From contig CAJNOL010000133.1 in NCBI GenBank assembly GCA_905250125.1, positions 124,001 to 188,000 of the forward strand: a stretch of 64,000 nucleotides of DNA. The letters are read 5' to 3'. Numbering within the stretch: position 1 is the first letter of the stretch; each line of letters starts with the position of its first letter. The notes beneath the pieces are model-generated. The model was not told the origin of the DNA. It was given only the letters and a program-made list of their open reading frames with translations, and ran no database searches. Below, in pieces: positions 37,413-49,643 of the stretch. The stretch is from Rotaria sordida (Eukaryota > Rotifera > Eurotatoria > Philodinida > Philodinidae). The position numbers were made by a program, and so were the translations under genes.

Positions 37413-39106
37413 ATGTGGTTCAGTTTAATATTAATAATTCATTGTATTTTGATTACAACTGGTCAATATAAAAGTCTTTTTGATTATGAATGTGAAACAA
37501 ACTTGAATTGTACGAATCATTTGGCTAATTCGATATGTTTTAATAAGAAATGTATATGTCAATTTGGATATAAATTAGGTGGATGTATAGTAGAAAAAAA
37601 TGAATTACGTTATCGTCGACAAATTAATTATGGTAAAAAATAATTGAAATTTAATTTTTATGTTTTAGTTTCAAATGTTAAGAAAATATAGGTACGAGAA
37701 TGTTGGGTGAAGAATGTGACTGGAGTAGTCAATGTCGTCAAATGTCGATTGATAACACAAAAGTATGTTTTGCACATAAATGTCAATGTTCGCAAGGTTA
37801 TGTACCTATTGATGCTCATCGATGTGTACGAGACTTCGGTTAGTTTAATTATATTCTAAATATATCATTTAAAAGTTTTTCTATATAGTATTATTACCGT
37901 TAAATATACGAGTTACAAAATCATATCAAGAGCCATCATCGGGATATGGTTCAACATGTTCGAAAAATATTGATTGTCACCAGACTAGTTTTCATCTAGA
38001 ATGTATTCAAGGAATATGTGTATGTTTAGAAGGTTATGTACTGTTAGGAAAAAATGTATGTTATAATACTCGTGGACAAGGTAATAAATTGAAAAGATAC
38101 TTATACTGTGATTAGGATATATTTTCAAATATATCGATTATAGGAGATTCAACTGAAATATCTACTCCATTCAGTACAACATCAACAAATCATCCAGTAA
38201 ATAATGAAGTGATTAAATCATTAGGTAAAATTGGTAATACATGTATAAATGATTATTTTTGTCGACAAGCTGTATCTCAATCTCATTGTTATAATGGAAA
38301 ATGTGCATGTGTCGATGGTTATATACCAATTGATCAATATTCTTGTATAAAAGGTAATTATGAAATCTATTTTGTTCCTATTGAATATATATATATATAT
38401 ATATATGTATTGAATTTTAATAGATATGTATAGAGATACAACAATAAAATCAACACCAATACCAGTTAATTATAAAAGTCTATTAGGAGGAAAATGTTTA
38501 ACCAAACGTAATTGTCATACGCCAAATGCAGTTTGTTTATTTTCTATTTGTGCATGCCCAAAAGGTTATTTTCCTGTGGATGATTGGACATGCTTGGAAG
38601 AACCGGGTAGTAGATAAAATTTCTATTTTTTTGGTTTTCTTAATCTCATTAAATGTTTCTTCATTCTAGAATCATCTGATGAAGAATTAATTGAAGCAAC
38701 GTCTGTCATATCAACAACAACAATGATAACAACTACAAAAATGACAACTTTTTCTACAACAAGTACCTTTCGTTGGTGGCCATGGTCACCAACAACAACA
38801 ACATTTTCTACAACAAGTACATTTCGTTGGTGGCCATGGTCACCAACACCAACAACATTTTCTACAACAAGTACATTTCGTTGGTGGCCATGGTCACCAT
38901 CACCAACAATTCGTACAGCATATCCGAATATGGAAAATACATTTAGTGTTCGTTGTTTACTTAATCGACAATGTGTTAGTATGGATAAAAATTCTCATTG
39001 TACATTTCTTGGACGATGTATATGTAATCGAGGTTATATATTAAAAAAAGCAAATAGAGGACAATATTGTATTCCACGCATAATAAATGAAGAAGATTGT
39101 GACTAG
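37413..39106 (+). CDS. secreted EB-module (EGF-like cysteine-rich) protein
   Basis: Six exons: 37413-37632, 37692-37838, 37889-38080, 38144-38353, 38424-38606, 38670-39106, giving 462 residues; all five introns are phase 1. A signal peptide (MWFSLILIIHCILITTG) is followed by six repeats of the pattern C-x5-C...C...C-x-C-x3-G-Y, for example CFNKKCICQFGYKLGGC, CFAHKCQCSQGYVPI, CIQGICVCLEGYVLL, CYNGKCACVDGYIPI, CLFSICACPKGYFPV and CTFLGRCICNRGYIL, one per exon. This is the EB module (Pfam EB) found in nematode and rotifer extracellular proteins. A Thr/Trp-rich linker with three 18-residue repeats sits before the last module. Probably extracellular and adhesive or structural; ligand unknown. It ends 128 bp from the convergent PLAC8 gene. 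Confidence 0.88.
38386..38406. repeat. (AT)n microsatellite in EB-gene intron 4
   Basis: About 21 bp of AT dinucleotides within a 70-bp intron. Confidence 0.8.
38744..38905 (+). repeat. three 54-bp coding tandem repeats
   Basis: Three in-frame copies of TTFSTTSTFRWWPWSPTT, differing only in the last two residues (TT, TP, SP) and nearly identical in DNA, so recently duplicated. They form a mucin-like Thr/Ser stretch broken by the aromatic RWWPW motif. Confidence 0.95.
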
Positions 39107-39166
39107 ACAAACCAAAATTTAGTTTCTAATTTATTTATCAATATTTTTATCCTTCCGGTGTATTTA

Positions 39167-39168
<2 letters not shown>

Positions 39169-39208
<40 letters not shown>
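39169..39208. repeat. (ATT)n microsatellite between convergent genes
   Basis: About 13 ATT units fill much of the 128-bp gap between the EB-gene stop and the PLAC8 stop. Confidence 0.9.
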
Positions 39209-39209
<1 letters not shown>

Positions 39210-39234
39210 TGTTTGTTTTTATTTTACATATTTA

Positions 39235-39776
39235 TTATAAGCCTTGATATTCAAGTTCATTATTAATTTGAAGTAATAGACAACATGGACAGCATATAGC
39301 AGCCAAACAATCTTTAAATATAGAACCCTTGCAAATAGAAACAAAATGTATATTTTACAAAAATAATTTTGTTTTTGTTTGTTTACTTGTAGTCGAAATC
39401 CAGTACGAATTTTCATACGAAGTGACATTAAAGCATCAGGCCAACAACACAAAAATGGTGTACACATACATTCACCAGCTCGACTAAATACTCGACAACA
39501 AAAACATGGACAGCAAATATATGCACAACAACCTTTTAAAAAAAAAAAGAAAACTTTTTATTTAAATTAAAGATTTTCATATTAAATCAACATACATGAA
39601 CCTATATCATTACAACAACCACATATATCTCTTTGCCATTCACCTTCATAATTCCAAATTTTTTCTCGTAATTTTCTTGGTTGTTGTTGTTGTTGTTGTC
39701 CATAACTAAAGATTAATTTTGTATAATAAATATCAAACAAGATATTAATTAATATAGATATTTACCCATAACTCAT
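39235..39776 (-). CDS. PLAC8-family cysteine-rich protein
   Basis: Four exons, 39766-39776 (only 11 nt), 39602-39705, 39387-39532 and 39235-39327, give 117 residues with agreeing phases. After a glutamine run the protein follows the PLAC8 pattern: W-x3-ICGCCNDIGCCAYICCPCFCC, CMCTPFLCCWPDALMSLRMK, IRTGFRLQGSIFKDCLAAIC, CPCCLLLQINNELEYQG. This matches the vertebrate PLAC8/cornifelin and plant FW2.2/PCR families, membrane-associated proteins tied to cell-size control or divalent-metal export. The animal role is not settled. The exon 2 donor (GTTCAT) is weak, so that junction is the least certain. Confidence 0.88.
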
Positions 39777-40496
39777 GATTTATGATAGTTTAACAAGAGA
39801 AAATAACAGAATATTTTAGTTTCACGATGAAGTTGTTAGCTTGTTCTTTTTTGTGCGTTTGAAATAAAGCAAAAACAAAAAGTTTTAATGTTCGAAATGG
39901 TAACGGGCTTTTTTTTCTTAGTGTAAAATGCAAACATTAATTCAAAACACACTCAGTTATGTCAACAATGACGAAAGTTTACAGATCACTAGTAAGCGAT
40001 AGACACATGCTATCACTTATGTAGATTTTTTATCTGCCAATTGTTTTGTTTTTCGACATTTATTTAATTAACACACACATTCCATGGTGGGTAATTAACA
40101 AAAAAAAAACTTAAAAAAATGAACAATATAAATACTACATTATGTAACTTAGATACTTAATAGGTAAAAAAGAAACTCAAATAAATAATGGTTCACATTA
40201 TTCAACGAGAAAAAAAGAAAAAAAAAAAGGTTAAAACACTAAAAGAAAAAAAATCAAATCGATGATGAGAATTAGCTTTGTGTTTGTTTTTTTTTTGTGT
40301 TTTATAAAACATCATGTATTCATCACTGTTGATTTAGAAAGATTAATATTAAGAGAAGACAGAAAAAAAGACGAAATGATTCAACGCTTTGATAACTGAG
40401 CAAACTGATGAAAATTCTATTGCACACTAATAAGAGTACAATGAAAAAAAAAAGAGTTTTACGATAAAATTTATCGTCGATAAGAATTCATATAAC
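39777..40496. other. intergenic spacer between ZASP-like and PLAC8-like genes
   Basis: AT-rich 720 bp with A-runs (about 40100-40250). It should contain the 3'UTR of the PDZ gene and the promoter of PLAC8. No gene seen. Confidence 0.45.
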
Positions 40497-42162
40497 TTAT
40501 TTTTTTGGTTCCATCCAGTTTTGTTGAACATGTTCAACTTGATACTCAGTATGATAAGGTCGTCGTTGTTGTTCAGGTGGAACTTCATCAGGTGGTTTAA
40601 CACTACGAAAACCAGCAGCTTGTTGCTGTTGCAATTGTTGTTGTTGTTGTTGTTGTTGACGACGTTGATCAAAAATAGATTTAGGTGCTTGTGATGTTCC
40701 TTGTACAGAACTAAGATCTTCTTCAAGTGCACGAAATGATCGAGAAATTTTTGCTTCAGATGAATAAGGAACATTTTTTGGTGGAGTATTCATTACAGCT
40801 TGATATGTTGGTGATGGTTGATTATATTGTTCAGGATTATATGTATTAGATGATTGAGAAGGATTATTATTTGAATTAGCTCTTAAAATACAAAAAAAAA
40901 GAAAAGAAAAAGGAATTGTATAGCAAAAACAAAAAATTATTTTTTTTTAAATTAAATACCCTTTAATATCTTCAATTAAACTGCCTGCTTGTGATTTAAA
41001 TGCTTCTAAAACTTTATCATCACTATAAAGTCCTATTGGAGAATTATACTGAGCATGATAAACAGCTGTACCAACATTACGAGCTGGTGCTTGAGGATTG
41101 TCACGATAAGCTTTTGGTCGCCAAATTTCACGTTCTAATAATATAAAAATAAAATTTATCTTATGAATACAAAATAAAATCATTAGTTTACTTACGAAGT
41201 GGATCTTTATTATAAGCGGTTGTAGATTCAAAATTAGCTATAGAAGAAAAAGTTATAGACAAAAAAAAAATAATACAGAAAAAAAAAAACATCTTACTAA
41301 GTTTAGGACGTAAATTCTCAGGCACTTCTTGTGTATAATCTCCTAAAATGAATATATAGGAAAATGTTTCTTAATTGGAATTGAATATAATCATACCCGG
41401 TTGCCAATTCGTTGGTTTAGCTGCTTGATAAGTCATTTCATTTCCAACTCGAGCATCAAATGGCATTGCTGCTCGATTATGACTACTACCAACATGCATT
41501 TGAGGCTAGAAATTTATTAGAAAAAAAAAAAGAATAATGAAAATTAAATTACGATTTTTCATAGATTTTGTACCTGACTTGGTGTTGCAAAACTAGGCTT
41601 AACAGCTTGTGGTGTAGGCATTTGATGTACAGGACCTGTTCTTAATTGAGATATAGGTTGAGGTGTTGGCATAGATTGTTGATTAACAACTCCTCTAAAA
41701 TAAAAAGAAAATTAAGAATTATTCTATTCTAACGATTAATATTCTTACTTGATAATAGTTAATTCCAAATCATTACCCGAACGTGTTATTTCCATTTTAG
41801 CTTCTTGATGACTTAGATGTGTTATATTTCGACCATTAATTGCGATAACTTGATCACCAGCACTTAAACCATTTTCATGAGCAGGCGTGTCCGGATTAAC
41901 CTTGGATAAATACAAAGCACATCAATAATAAGCAAAAAAAAAAGCAACAAATATCAGAATTTTTTGATTGACTTTTCGACATACACTTACCAGTTGGACC
42001 GATAATGGGATAGAAAAATCACTACCACCTAGATACAAACCAAAAGAAGCAATGAATAGTAAAATTAAACAAAAAAAAAGCCAAAATATAACCTTGAAGA
42101 CGAAAACCCCATGGTCTATCAGTTGCATTACGTTCAAGACGAACTGTGATAGGTGAATTCAT
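40497..42162 (-). CDS. ZASP/LDB3-like PDZ-ZM protein (no LIM domain in this model)
   Basis: Nine exons: 42093-42162, 41991-42028, 41749-41900, 41574-41694, 41397-41505, 41298-41342, 41196-41237, 40960-41134, 40497-40881; 378 residues, phases agree. An N-terminal PDZ (about 1-87; PWGFRLQGGSDFSIPLSVQL, then GLSAGDQVIAINGRNI) is of the ALP/Enigma type. A ZM motif follows near residues 225-245 (VYHAQYNSPIGLYSDDKVLE). The C-terminus has a poly-Q tract (about 40636-40660). In animals such proteins bind alpha-actinin at the muscle Z-disc. Full-length ZASP ends in LIM domains; none follow the stop at 40497, so this is either a short isoform or a LIM-less paralogue. Alternative assignment: a PDLIM1/3-type protein. 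Confidence 0.88.
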
Positions 42163-42712
42163 ATTAGATAAAAAAAAATGTTAGCAAGAAAGTATCTAAA
42201 AATGTTGATATCCAAAGCAGTTGGTATATTTTTTTTCTTATTTTATCAAACAAGCAAACAGAAATAAACGACACCGATGTTTGACATAGATATACAACGA
42301 GTAAACCGAACTAGCTTCCCGTTAATTCAGCAAATCGACAAAGAAACGGACGTGTTATGTAGGAGGATTCTATATCTTTTTTCTTTCTTCTTCCATATTC
42401 TTCGCCATGTAACAAGTATTACACAAAAAAAAAGGAAAAGAACAGAAACAATGATAAAAATATATCCTTCATCCTACGTTCCGTACACATATGTCCAGAA
42501 CAACCATGAATGAATTGATGCTTGAGTATTATGCGGATAAATATGGACGATATATCATGATATCATTTGGTTTTTATCCAATAATCAATTCACAATAACA
42601 AAACATCTTTTCCTACTGATATCGAGTGGCATCTCTGTTTATTTTTGTTTTGCTTAAATCTATCGCAATAATAAATATATTTAATAATATAGAAAAAATT
42701 TTTTTTTATATA
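42163..42712. other. intergenic spacer METTL5 to ZASP-like
   Basis: 550 bp, AT-rich, no gene. METTL5 3'UTR at the right and ZASP-like 5' flank at the left. Confidence 0.45.
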
Positions 42713-43495
42713 TCAATCATTAGTATTATCTTTTATTTCAAAACGAATAAAATCAACTTCAATAGATTTTAATGGTGCATTACTAGCTGTTGATGTTTTA
42801 CGATTTGATCTTTTTTTTTCTAATTTTGGAATATCAAATTGTAAAACAGCTAATACATCCATATTCATATTCCAATCTTTAGCTTTTTTATAAATATGAT
42901 CTCTTGTACTTGTTTTATGTAAACTATAAATTGAATGTCGTGCTAATTGTCTTGCATATTGTAAAAAATGCATATCAATACCAGTTAAACATAATTCATC
43001 TTGATTTTCTGTTGAACTTGAAAATGGTTTTGTGCCAAATGGTGGATTCATAATAACTGTATCTGCTATAATACGATGTAAATCTACAGGTAAACGAATA
43101 CGTCGTAAATCAGCTTGAATTAAATCAATATTAGATTCAAGTTCAAATTCTTTTATATTTGATTGACATAAATTTAAAGCATCAATATCACAATCAAATC
43201 CAAATATATGATCAGCATTAAGAAGACATGATGCTATTGATAACATTCCTGTACCAATACCTAAATCAATTAATAAATGATTTTCAATATCATCATATTG
43301 AGTTTGAGCTGTATAAATCATTCGAGCAGCTAAATAAGACAAAAGAAAATACACAAAGCAAAATAAACAACTGAATTAGTTTTTTTTTTTCATTTTACCA
43401 AGATGTGGTGTTGTCATATATTGTTCAAGATATTCTTTAGCATTGGAGAAATTTTCAACATGACTTAAATGAGACTCTAATTCTTTGAGCTTCAT
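42713..43495 (-). CDS. METTL5: METTL5, 18S rRNA m6A methyltransferase
   Basis: Two exons, 43399-43495 and 42713-43329 (phase 1), give 237 residues. With TRMT112, METTL5 methylates one adenosine of 18S rRNA. The sequence has the family N-terminus (MKLKELESHLSHVENF, then LEQYMTTPHLAARMIY), the SAM-binding loop DLGIGTGMLSI (54-64) and the catalytic NPPFGTK (127-133; adenine N6 methyltransferase NPPF). YSLHKTSTRDHI and a C-terminal VDFIRFEI also match. Length is slightly above the vertebrate protein because of a loop insertion (SSSTENQDELCLTG) and a C-terminal stretch. It lies 177 bp downstream of REV1 on the same strand with an acceptor 4 nt before its ATG. Confidence 0.95.
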
Positions 43496-43499
43496 TTTT

Positions 43500-43530
43500 C
43501 TATTAAAATACAAACAAAAAAAAAAAAAAG
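43500..43530 (-). promoter_or_regulatory. candidate trans-splice acceptor before METTL5 ATG
   Basis: On the minus strand, a T-rich tract (T13 GTTTGTATTTTAATAG) ends in AG at 43500-43501, four bases before the ATG. Upstream is the REV1 stop at 177 bp, with AATAAA overlapping that stop. Consistent with a downstream operon gene receiving a spliced leader. Confidence 0.55.
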
Positions 43531-43672
43531 CAAATGAATATTCAATATTTATATATATATACATATATCACTGGCTCTCATTCGGAGACGTAATTATTTA
43601 TTTATACGAAAAAAAAATTAGCACAAAAATAGAAGAAAATACATATAATTATATAATTCTTTTTTTCATTTA

Positions 43673-46600
43673 TTATGAAAGATCCATTGTTGCACCACCA
43701 TACATTTGACCAAAATGTTTTTGTACAGTATTAATTAATATTTGAAATTTTTCATTCCACTTAATTTTTGTTAAAGTTTTTATCTGTAATAAACTATAAA
43801 TTAATAATTGATGAACCATTTCAGCATTATAAAAATTTAATAAATCAATTAAATAATTTTGAAATAGATCAAGATCTATTTGATTTGGTTCATCACTTGT
43901 TTCAATCCATTCACGTAACATTAATTTAACATCATTTAATGATGTACAACCAGCTATATTTGGTTGTTGTTTTAGTTTTTCAGATTGATTAACATTTTGT
44001 TCATTACGAACTATAGGATCATTTCTTTCTTCATGAAGAATAGTTTCTGTACGCCATTTTTTAATTGAATTTAAAGTTTTTTTTGTTATAGTTTGTTTTT
44101 GAGGAGAATTCATTAAGACATTAAATGCATTGCTCTTGTCTTTTATTGTTGGATTTGATGGATTAGTTATAGGTACAAGTCGTTTACCACCTATAGGTGG
44201 ATATTTTGATTCAATTGTTCGTAATTTTTTTGCCATTGCTATTTCATGACGCATTTCAGGTGGAAGTTCATTAAGAACAGATTCATCGATATGATCGATA
44301 ACTTGTGTAAAAGATTTTTCAACTATTTCATTTCGATCTAAATCTAAATTTGATTCAGGAAGAGATGGAGGATTTTTCAAATATTCTTCAAGTTCTTGTC
44401 GAATTTGAGTCGGAAGTTCATTCATTACTTCAGGATCAATTTGTCCTGGTGTATAACAATCATGTCGTGTTAATCTAAATAAATAATAAAAATATTTCGT
44501 AAAGAAATATCTGATTCAAATCAAATTAGAGAAAAAAAAAAGCAAAGATTAGTTTTGTAAATTTTTATATTTGAAAACGAATCTAGGATAGTTGCTCGCG
44601 CAGTATGTGTGTGAAGAGTATTCATATTTCCGATGAATTTTTGTGACTGATACAAAATAGTACTTTCAGGTTCAATACATAATAAAGTACTGTTTTGAAT
44701 TACGAAAACTAATACGTAGGATTTTTTTTTTCTTGAATTTTGTTTCATTGTCGTGCATCTCCAGTGATTCAGGTCTTATTTGTCTTGCTTTATAAATATT
44801 TCTTTAACACGTCTGAAAAACTTCGAGTGATTGGTAAATTTCTTTAAAATAATTTGTTCATTCCTTATCAAAAATTTTGATGAAAGGTAAACTGAATAAA
44901 CCAACATGGTTTTAAGGTTCACATAAACAATGGATTCTAGATCAATCTGTTTAATTTGTTAAAAATGTCTAACAAATCTTTATAAAGCAAAAGAAACAGG
45001 TCTGGATGACTGAAAGCCCACAATAATCAAACAAAATGCAAGAAAAAATCCTACATATCAGTTTTTGTAACTCGAAAAAAGACTTTATGATGTATTGAAT
45101 CTGAAAGTGTCCGCTATCACTAGTGCAATAACCAGTTCATCCAACTGTTATTTTAATCAAAATTCTTATAAAATTTTTCATAGCGATCAAGTGTCTGTTT
45201 CCCTCGAAAATATGATCATTAATGAAAATTTCTCTTTCAGAAATTTATTATTTTTTAAATCTTACTTTCTTGCAATAGCTGTTGTTTGTTCTTGTTGTAT
45301 AGGACGTTTTCTTGTGACAGAACTTTCACTAGGTTGATCAATATTTTGATTATTATCGGTTGATATAACTGGTTTTGATACTCGAAATTGATTACATTCA
45401 AATAATGTTCGAGTACCATTTGTATCTTTTCCATGAATATTTTTAGTTGTTGACTGTAATTGTGTTATTGATAAGCCAATCTAAATGAAAATCATTTTGT
45501 TTAATCAATAAAAAGAAAAACGAAAAAAAAATTTTTTTTTTCTTTCTTACTCCACGTAAATCTGCAACAATAAAATGAAATTGTTTTAATAATTTAATAG
45601 TTTCTAATTCAATAATAGTTGGATCATCAATATATGAATGAAGATTAATTAATCGACTTGAATCATCTGTTTTTCCACAACCCATAAATTTTTCTGGTTC
45701 AATTGGTGCATCTGAACATCGAACACGAATTTTAACTGTTAATTGTTTTCCTTTTTGTTCAGCTTGTTTTAAACGTTTATGTAATTCTAATGATAATTGT
45801 TTAATAAATAATGTTAATTCATCAAATGTTTGAAATCTTATACCATAATTAACATCAATTGATATTGATTTAGGTAAATAATCTTTTGAAAGTGTTCTCA
45901 TATCAATACCTCGTGACATATCATATATAGTTTGTCCTTGTTTTTTACCCAAAATTGTTTTTAATTGTTCAAGTGAAAATAAATTTTGTATTTGTTTACA
46001 TGTTTCAATTGTATGATGTGAATAATTTTGTTGTAATTTATCTAATAATGATAAACCAATACCAGGTAAATCAAGAATTTTTTGTTTAGATATAAATTCT
46101 TGTTCATAACCTTTTTCAACATAATATTGTCCATTTGGTTTAGCTTGCCGAGTTGCTAAACGTGCTAAAAGCATATTTGATGCAAGTCCAGCTGAACATG
46201 GACATTTTGTATTTAATTGAATTTCTTCACGTAATAATGAAACAAATGTTAATGGATGAAGTGGTTTTAAATAAATAATTAATTCAGTTAAATCAACATA
46301 CATTTCATCACATGATACAGCTTCAACATCAAGTGTATAATTAAGTACTGTATTATAAAAAAGATCGGATACAATATGAAAGCCTTCATAATCATATGGT
46401 AAACAAAGAAGTTTAGCTTGATGATTTCGACATAACTCTTGTGCTTTACCTAAAAGAATAATATCATATAATTATGAATAGAAATTTGAAATGGATAAGA
46501 TATATATATATATATATAGGATAGGGTAAGAATTAGAAAATTTTTTGTCAGTCAAAGTATGAAATAAGTTTACCTTGTACATCTATTGAATAGATAGAAA

Positions 46601-48367
46601 CAAGTCAAAAACGGGAAATTAAATGTTTGATTCATGCACTCTTGACAAATGTGAATTTTAAGAACAATGTTAATAGTCTTCTAACCACTCACACTCAAAA
46701 TATGAATGTTTTCTATTGTTTTACTCTAATGATCTCTTGTTACTAATTCTACTTTTTTTCTATTTACATTCGACATGTTCCTTTCTGCGTTTTTCTATCA
46801 TATGAGATTTTACATTCACTCAACCAACTGTATCGACATTCGTAAGAAAGAAATTTTCTTGCCTCAGATCCTACTACTGGTATCTTGTCTAACTTCTCAA
46901 ATTTTATTTCTTTCTTGAATTTTTTTCTGAAGTATTTAGCGGCAGCGTGAAGATTTCTGGTCGGAGAGACTCAGCCTTCATCAACTCCTCTATGGCACTA
47001 CCACTAGAAGTATCACTCAAATATACAGGCAAATGTTTTCAAATTATGAAGCGAAAAGTGGAACTACAATGTCATATTTTTATACCTAAATACATTCCAT
47101 TTCGAATACCATATTGTCGTGCAGCATAATTACAAGATGAAATTTCTGATCGAGAAAAAAATTGATGTTCATTCTATGAAAAAAATAAATTTACTGTTTC
47201 TTTTTTTTGTTTTTTTTTTAACCTACAGATGTAGTAGATTTATTTCCTTTTGAATGAGTAATAGCAATAGGTTGATCTCGTAATTCGGGTTGATTTCTTG
47301 TTGCAACAGATACAAAAAAACAATCCATATCAATATGCATATAAATTTTATCTTTTTTTTCATCATTTAATTTAAATAAATAATCACGTTCAGTTCGTTG
47401 AAGTTTATTTTTTAATTCTTCACGTCGTTTATCAATTAAAAGACGATGTTCAGTTTTTTGACGTAAATCTTGTACATAAACTTTTTTTGCAACAGCAGTC
47501 GATGATAAATAATGTAAACGTGAACGTTTAAGAAATGTTTCTAAAAATTTTGGATGTTTTGCATCAAGTACTGATAAATGATCATCATCTTCATCTTGAA
47601 TTTCTTCAGTTTCTGATGATGATGATGATGTTTTTTCAAGAGAATTATTTTCTTCATCATCACTATTTGGAACATTAAAATCTGATGTTATTAATTTCAT
47701 TGGTTCCATACGTTTAAAATTAAGTTCAGTTTGACCACGTGATTTTGTTTTATCTTTATACATTTCATAATCATGTGTTGATAAAAGTTTATTTTGTTTT
47801 ATACTATATAAGTCAAAAAATAAAATTTTATTTCAATTTAATTAAAGAAAGAATTTTTTTTTTCAATTTACCAATCAATAATCCATTGTGAATTAACAAC
47901 TTTGTCATTCGGTTTAAGTTTACGTATTTTTGCATATGGTAAATTATTTGATATAAAATAAGTAACTTTATCTTTTGAATAATATGCATGATAAATACCA
48001 CCATGTTCCATCATTAATTTTTTTAATTCATCAGCTGGTGGTTCTAAATAGAAAATCATAACAAGATTTTTTTTTTCTTGTTTATAGACATGAAAAAATA
48101 AATATTTTGATTATACCTGTATGTCCATCGACAAATATTGAAATTCCATGAAATATATTACTTTTACGTTCATGTTGTTGAACATTATTCATACAATCTT
48201 TATCAAATTGTTCTTCTAATTTACGTTTTTTTGCCTATGTTGTTTTTGTATTATTACAAAACAAATATTAATTGAAGATAGATTATTTAATAAAAACTTA
48301 CAGCCATATAACCACCCCATTCACCCCAACCATTATCACCACGTTGACCAGCACCACGTCCTGCCAT
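43673..48367 (-). CDS. REV1: REV1, Y-family translesion DNA polymerase (deoxycytidyl transferase)
   Basis: Inserts dCMP opposite lesions and scaffolds other translesion polymerases. Eight exons: 48302-48367, 48117-48234, 47872-48043, 47227-47803, 47086-47173, 45551-46449, 45266-45480, 43673-44474; 978 residues, phases agree. The N-terminus GWGEWGGYMAAKKRKLEEQF is the conserved REV1 start. A BRCT domain covers about 45-130 (HGGIYHAYYSKDKVTYFISN). The catalytic core has IDMDCFFVSVA (metal-binding Asp, near 285) and VEAVSCDEMYVDLTE (catalytic Asp-Glu, near 385), then an HhH region (LDLPGIGLSLLDKL) and little finger. Two ubiquitin-binding motifs follow (IDPEVMNELPTQIRQELEEY and DESVLNELPPEMRHEIA), and the C-terminal polymerase-interaction domain (about 885-978) is present. 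Nothing essential is missing. Intron 7 (44475-45265) carries a palindrome. Confidence 0.96.
44640..45120. mobile_element. palindromic (foldback) element in REV1 intron 7
   Basis: Imperfect inverted arms about 170 bp long with a centre near 44880. The complement of about 44640-44815 (AAAAAATCCTACGTATTAGT, then TTATGTATTGAACCTGAAAG) matches about 44955-45120 (AAAAAATCCTACATATCAGT, then TTATGATGTATTGAATCTGA). CTTTATAAATATTTCTTTAAC and its inverse lie further in. Termini and target duplication could not be fixed. Decayed MITE most likely. Confidence 0.65.
46499..46518. repeat. (TA)n microsatellite in REV1 intron 5
   Basis: Twenty bases of TA repeat in the intron between exons 5 and 6 (46450-47085). 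The rest of this intron is unremarkable. Confidence 0.85.
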
Positions 48368-49612
48368 TTTTAGACTAATTCTCTTTTTCTTTTTAAATAA
48401 AATTAATGATTGTGAAATTATGTTTGACAAACGAACTTTGATTCGAGCTCAATAATAGACAATAAATGCTTATCCAAGATAGATATCGCTAGACGTCAAA
48501 ATAAATTATATTGATAATTGAATAGAAAATAAGAAAGAAATAGAATATTTATTATTCAATTTATATTTTGAACAAATATTATTTGATATTAAAGAATAAA
48601 TGAAAGGAAGCATTTAAAATTACTATATTTTATTTTATTTCGAAGTTCTGAAGAATTATATATGCGATGCTATATGCATCCGCCTCTATGTTATAATAAT
48701 TGTTTAGGTCAACTGAAATGAATGATAACTTTTAGAAAGCAGAATTGGATTTGTTTTCGCTTGCTTGAAATTGCCTATATAATAAAAATGATCTACTTTT
48801 GTTTTTGAAGAAAATCTTTATAATTCGATAGTATTGATATATCATTTAATAAAAATAATAAGCTGTCATTCATCTAACAACAACAATCAATCTTATTTAT
48901 GTTGTATTAATTTTTTATCCTTATGTTATTCACATTAAACTATAAGATGTTTGACAGATGATGATATTTAACAGATGGGTCTATTTTTCAGTTTGACAAT
49001 ATTTACCAATAAATTAGATTTTTTTTTTCTATAGATAATTTTATGACTAAATTTCGTTTGAGAAAATCAAGATAAAAAAAAGAAAAAAGAAATCTTCATT
49101 GATTATAAACTAAACATCCCATCTAGAAGAATATTCAAATCTCGTGTGAATATTTTCAGTGATAGTAACTATTTGATTGTTCTTGCTTTCTATTTGACGA
49201 ATATGATTGAAAACAAAAAACAAATGTCTATAGAGATTTATAGGAAACAAATAGTTCATTGAATCTATATTAAAATTTCTATGAAATACTCGTCACATCA
49301 ATTGAGTCATTAAAAAAAAATATATTCAATAATCTTGATAAATAAGTTTCTTGTTTTTTTTATAAGTACACTTAAACAAATAAAATAAGAATTTCTCCTT
49401 TTTTTGTATAAATTCAGTGACAGTTTATTTGTGTTTAAGCATAAATAATTGACACATTGTTTTTATTAATAGAAAAGAATAGTATTGGCGTGTGGTGACT
49501 TGTGATCATAGTATAAACTCGATTAGCACTTTGAACTCATCATATCACATTTCAAACAAGTCCAACATAACGCTTGTGAATGTATACCTAACTATTCTTC
49601 TGATTTTTTCCC

Positions 49613-49643
<31 letters not shown>

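Noticed and set aside
42292..42513. Open frame between METTL5 and the PDZ gene
   Set aside because: No family motif, and it lies in the expected 3'UTR/5' flank.
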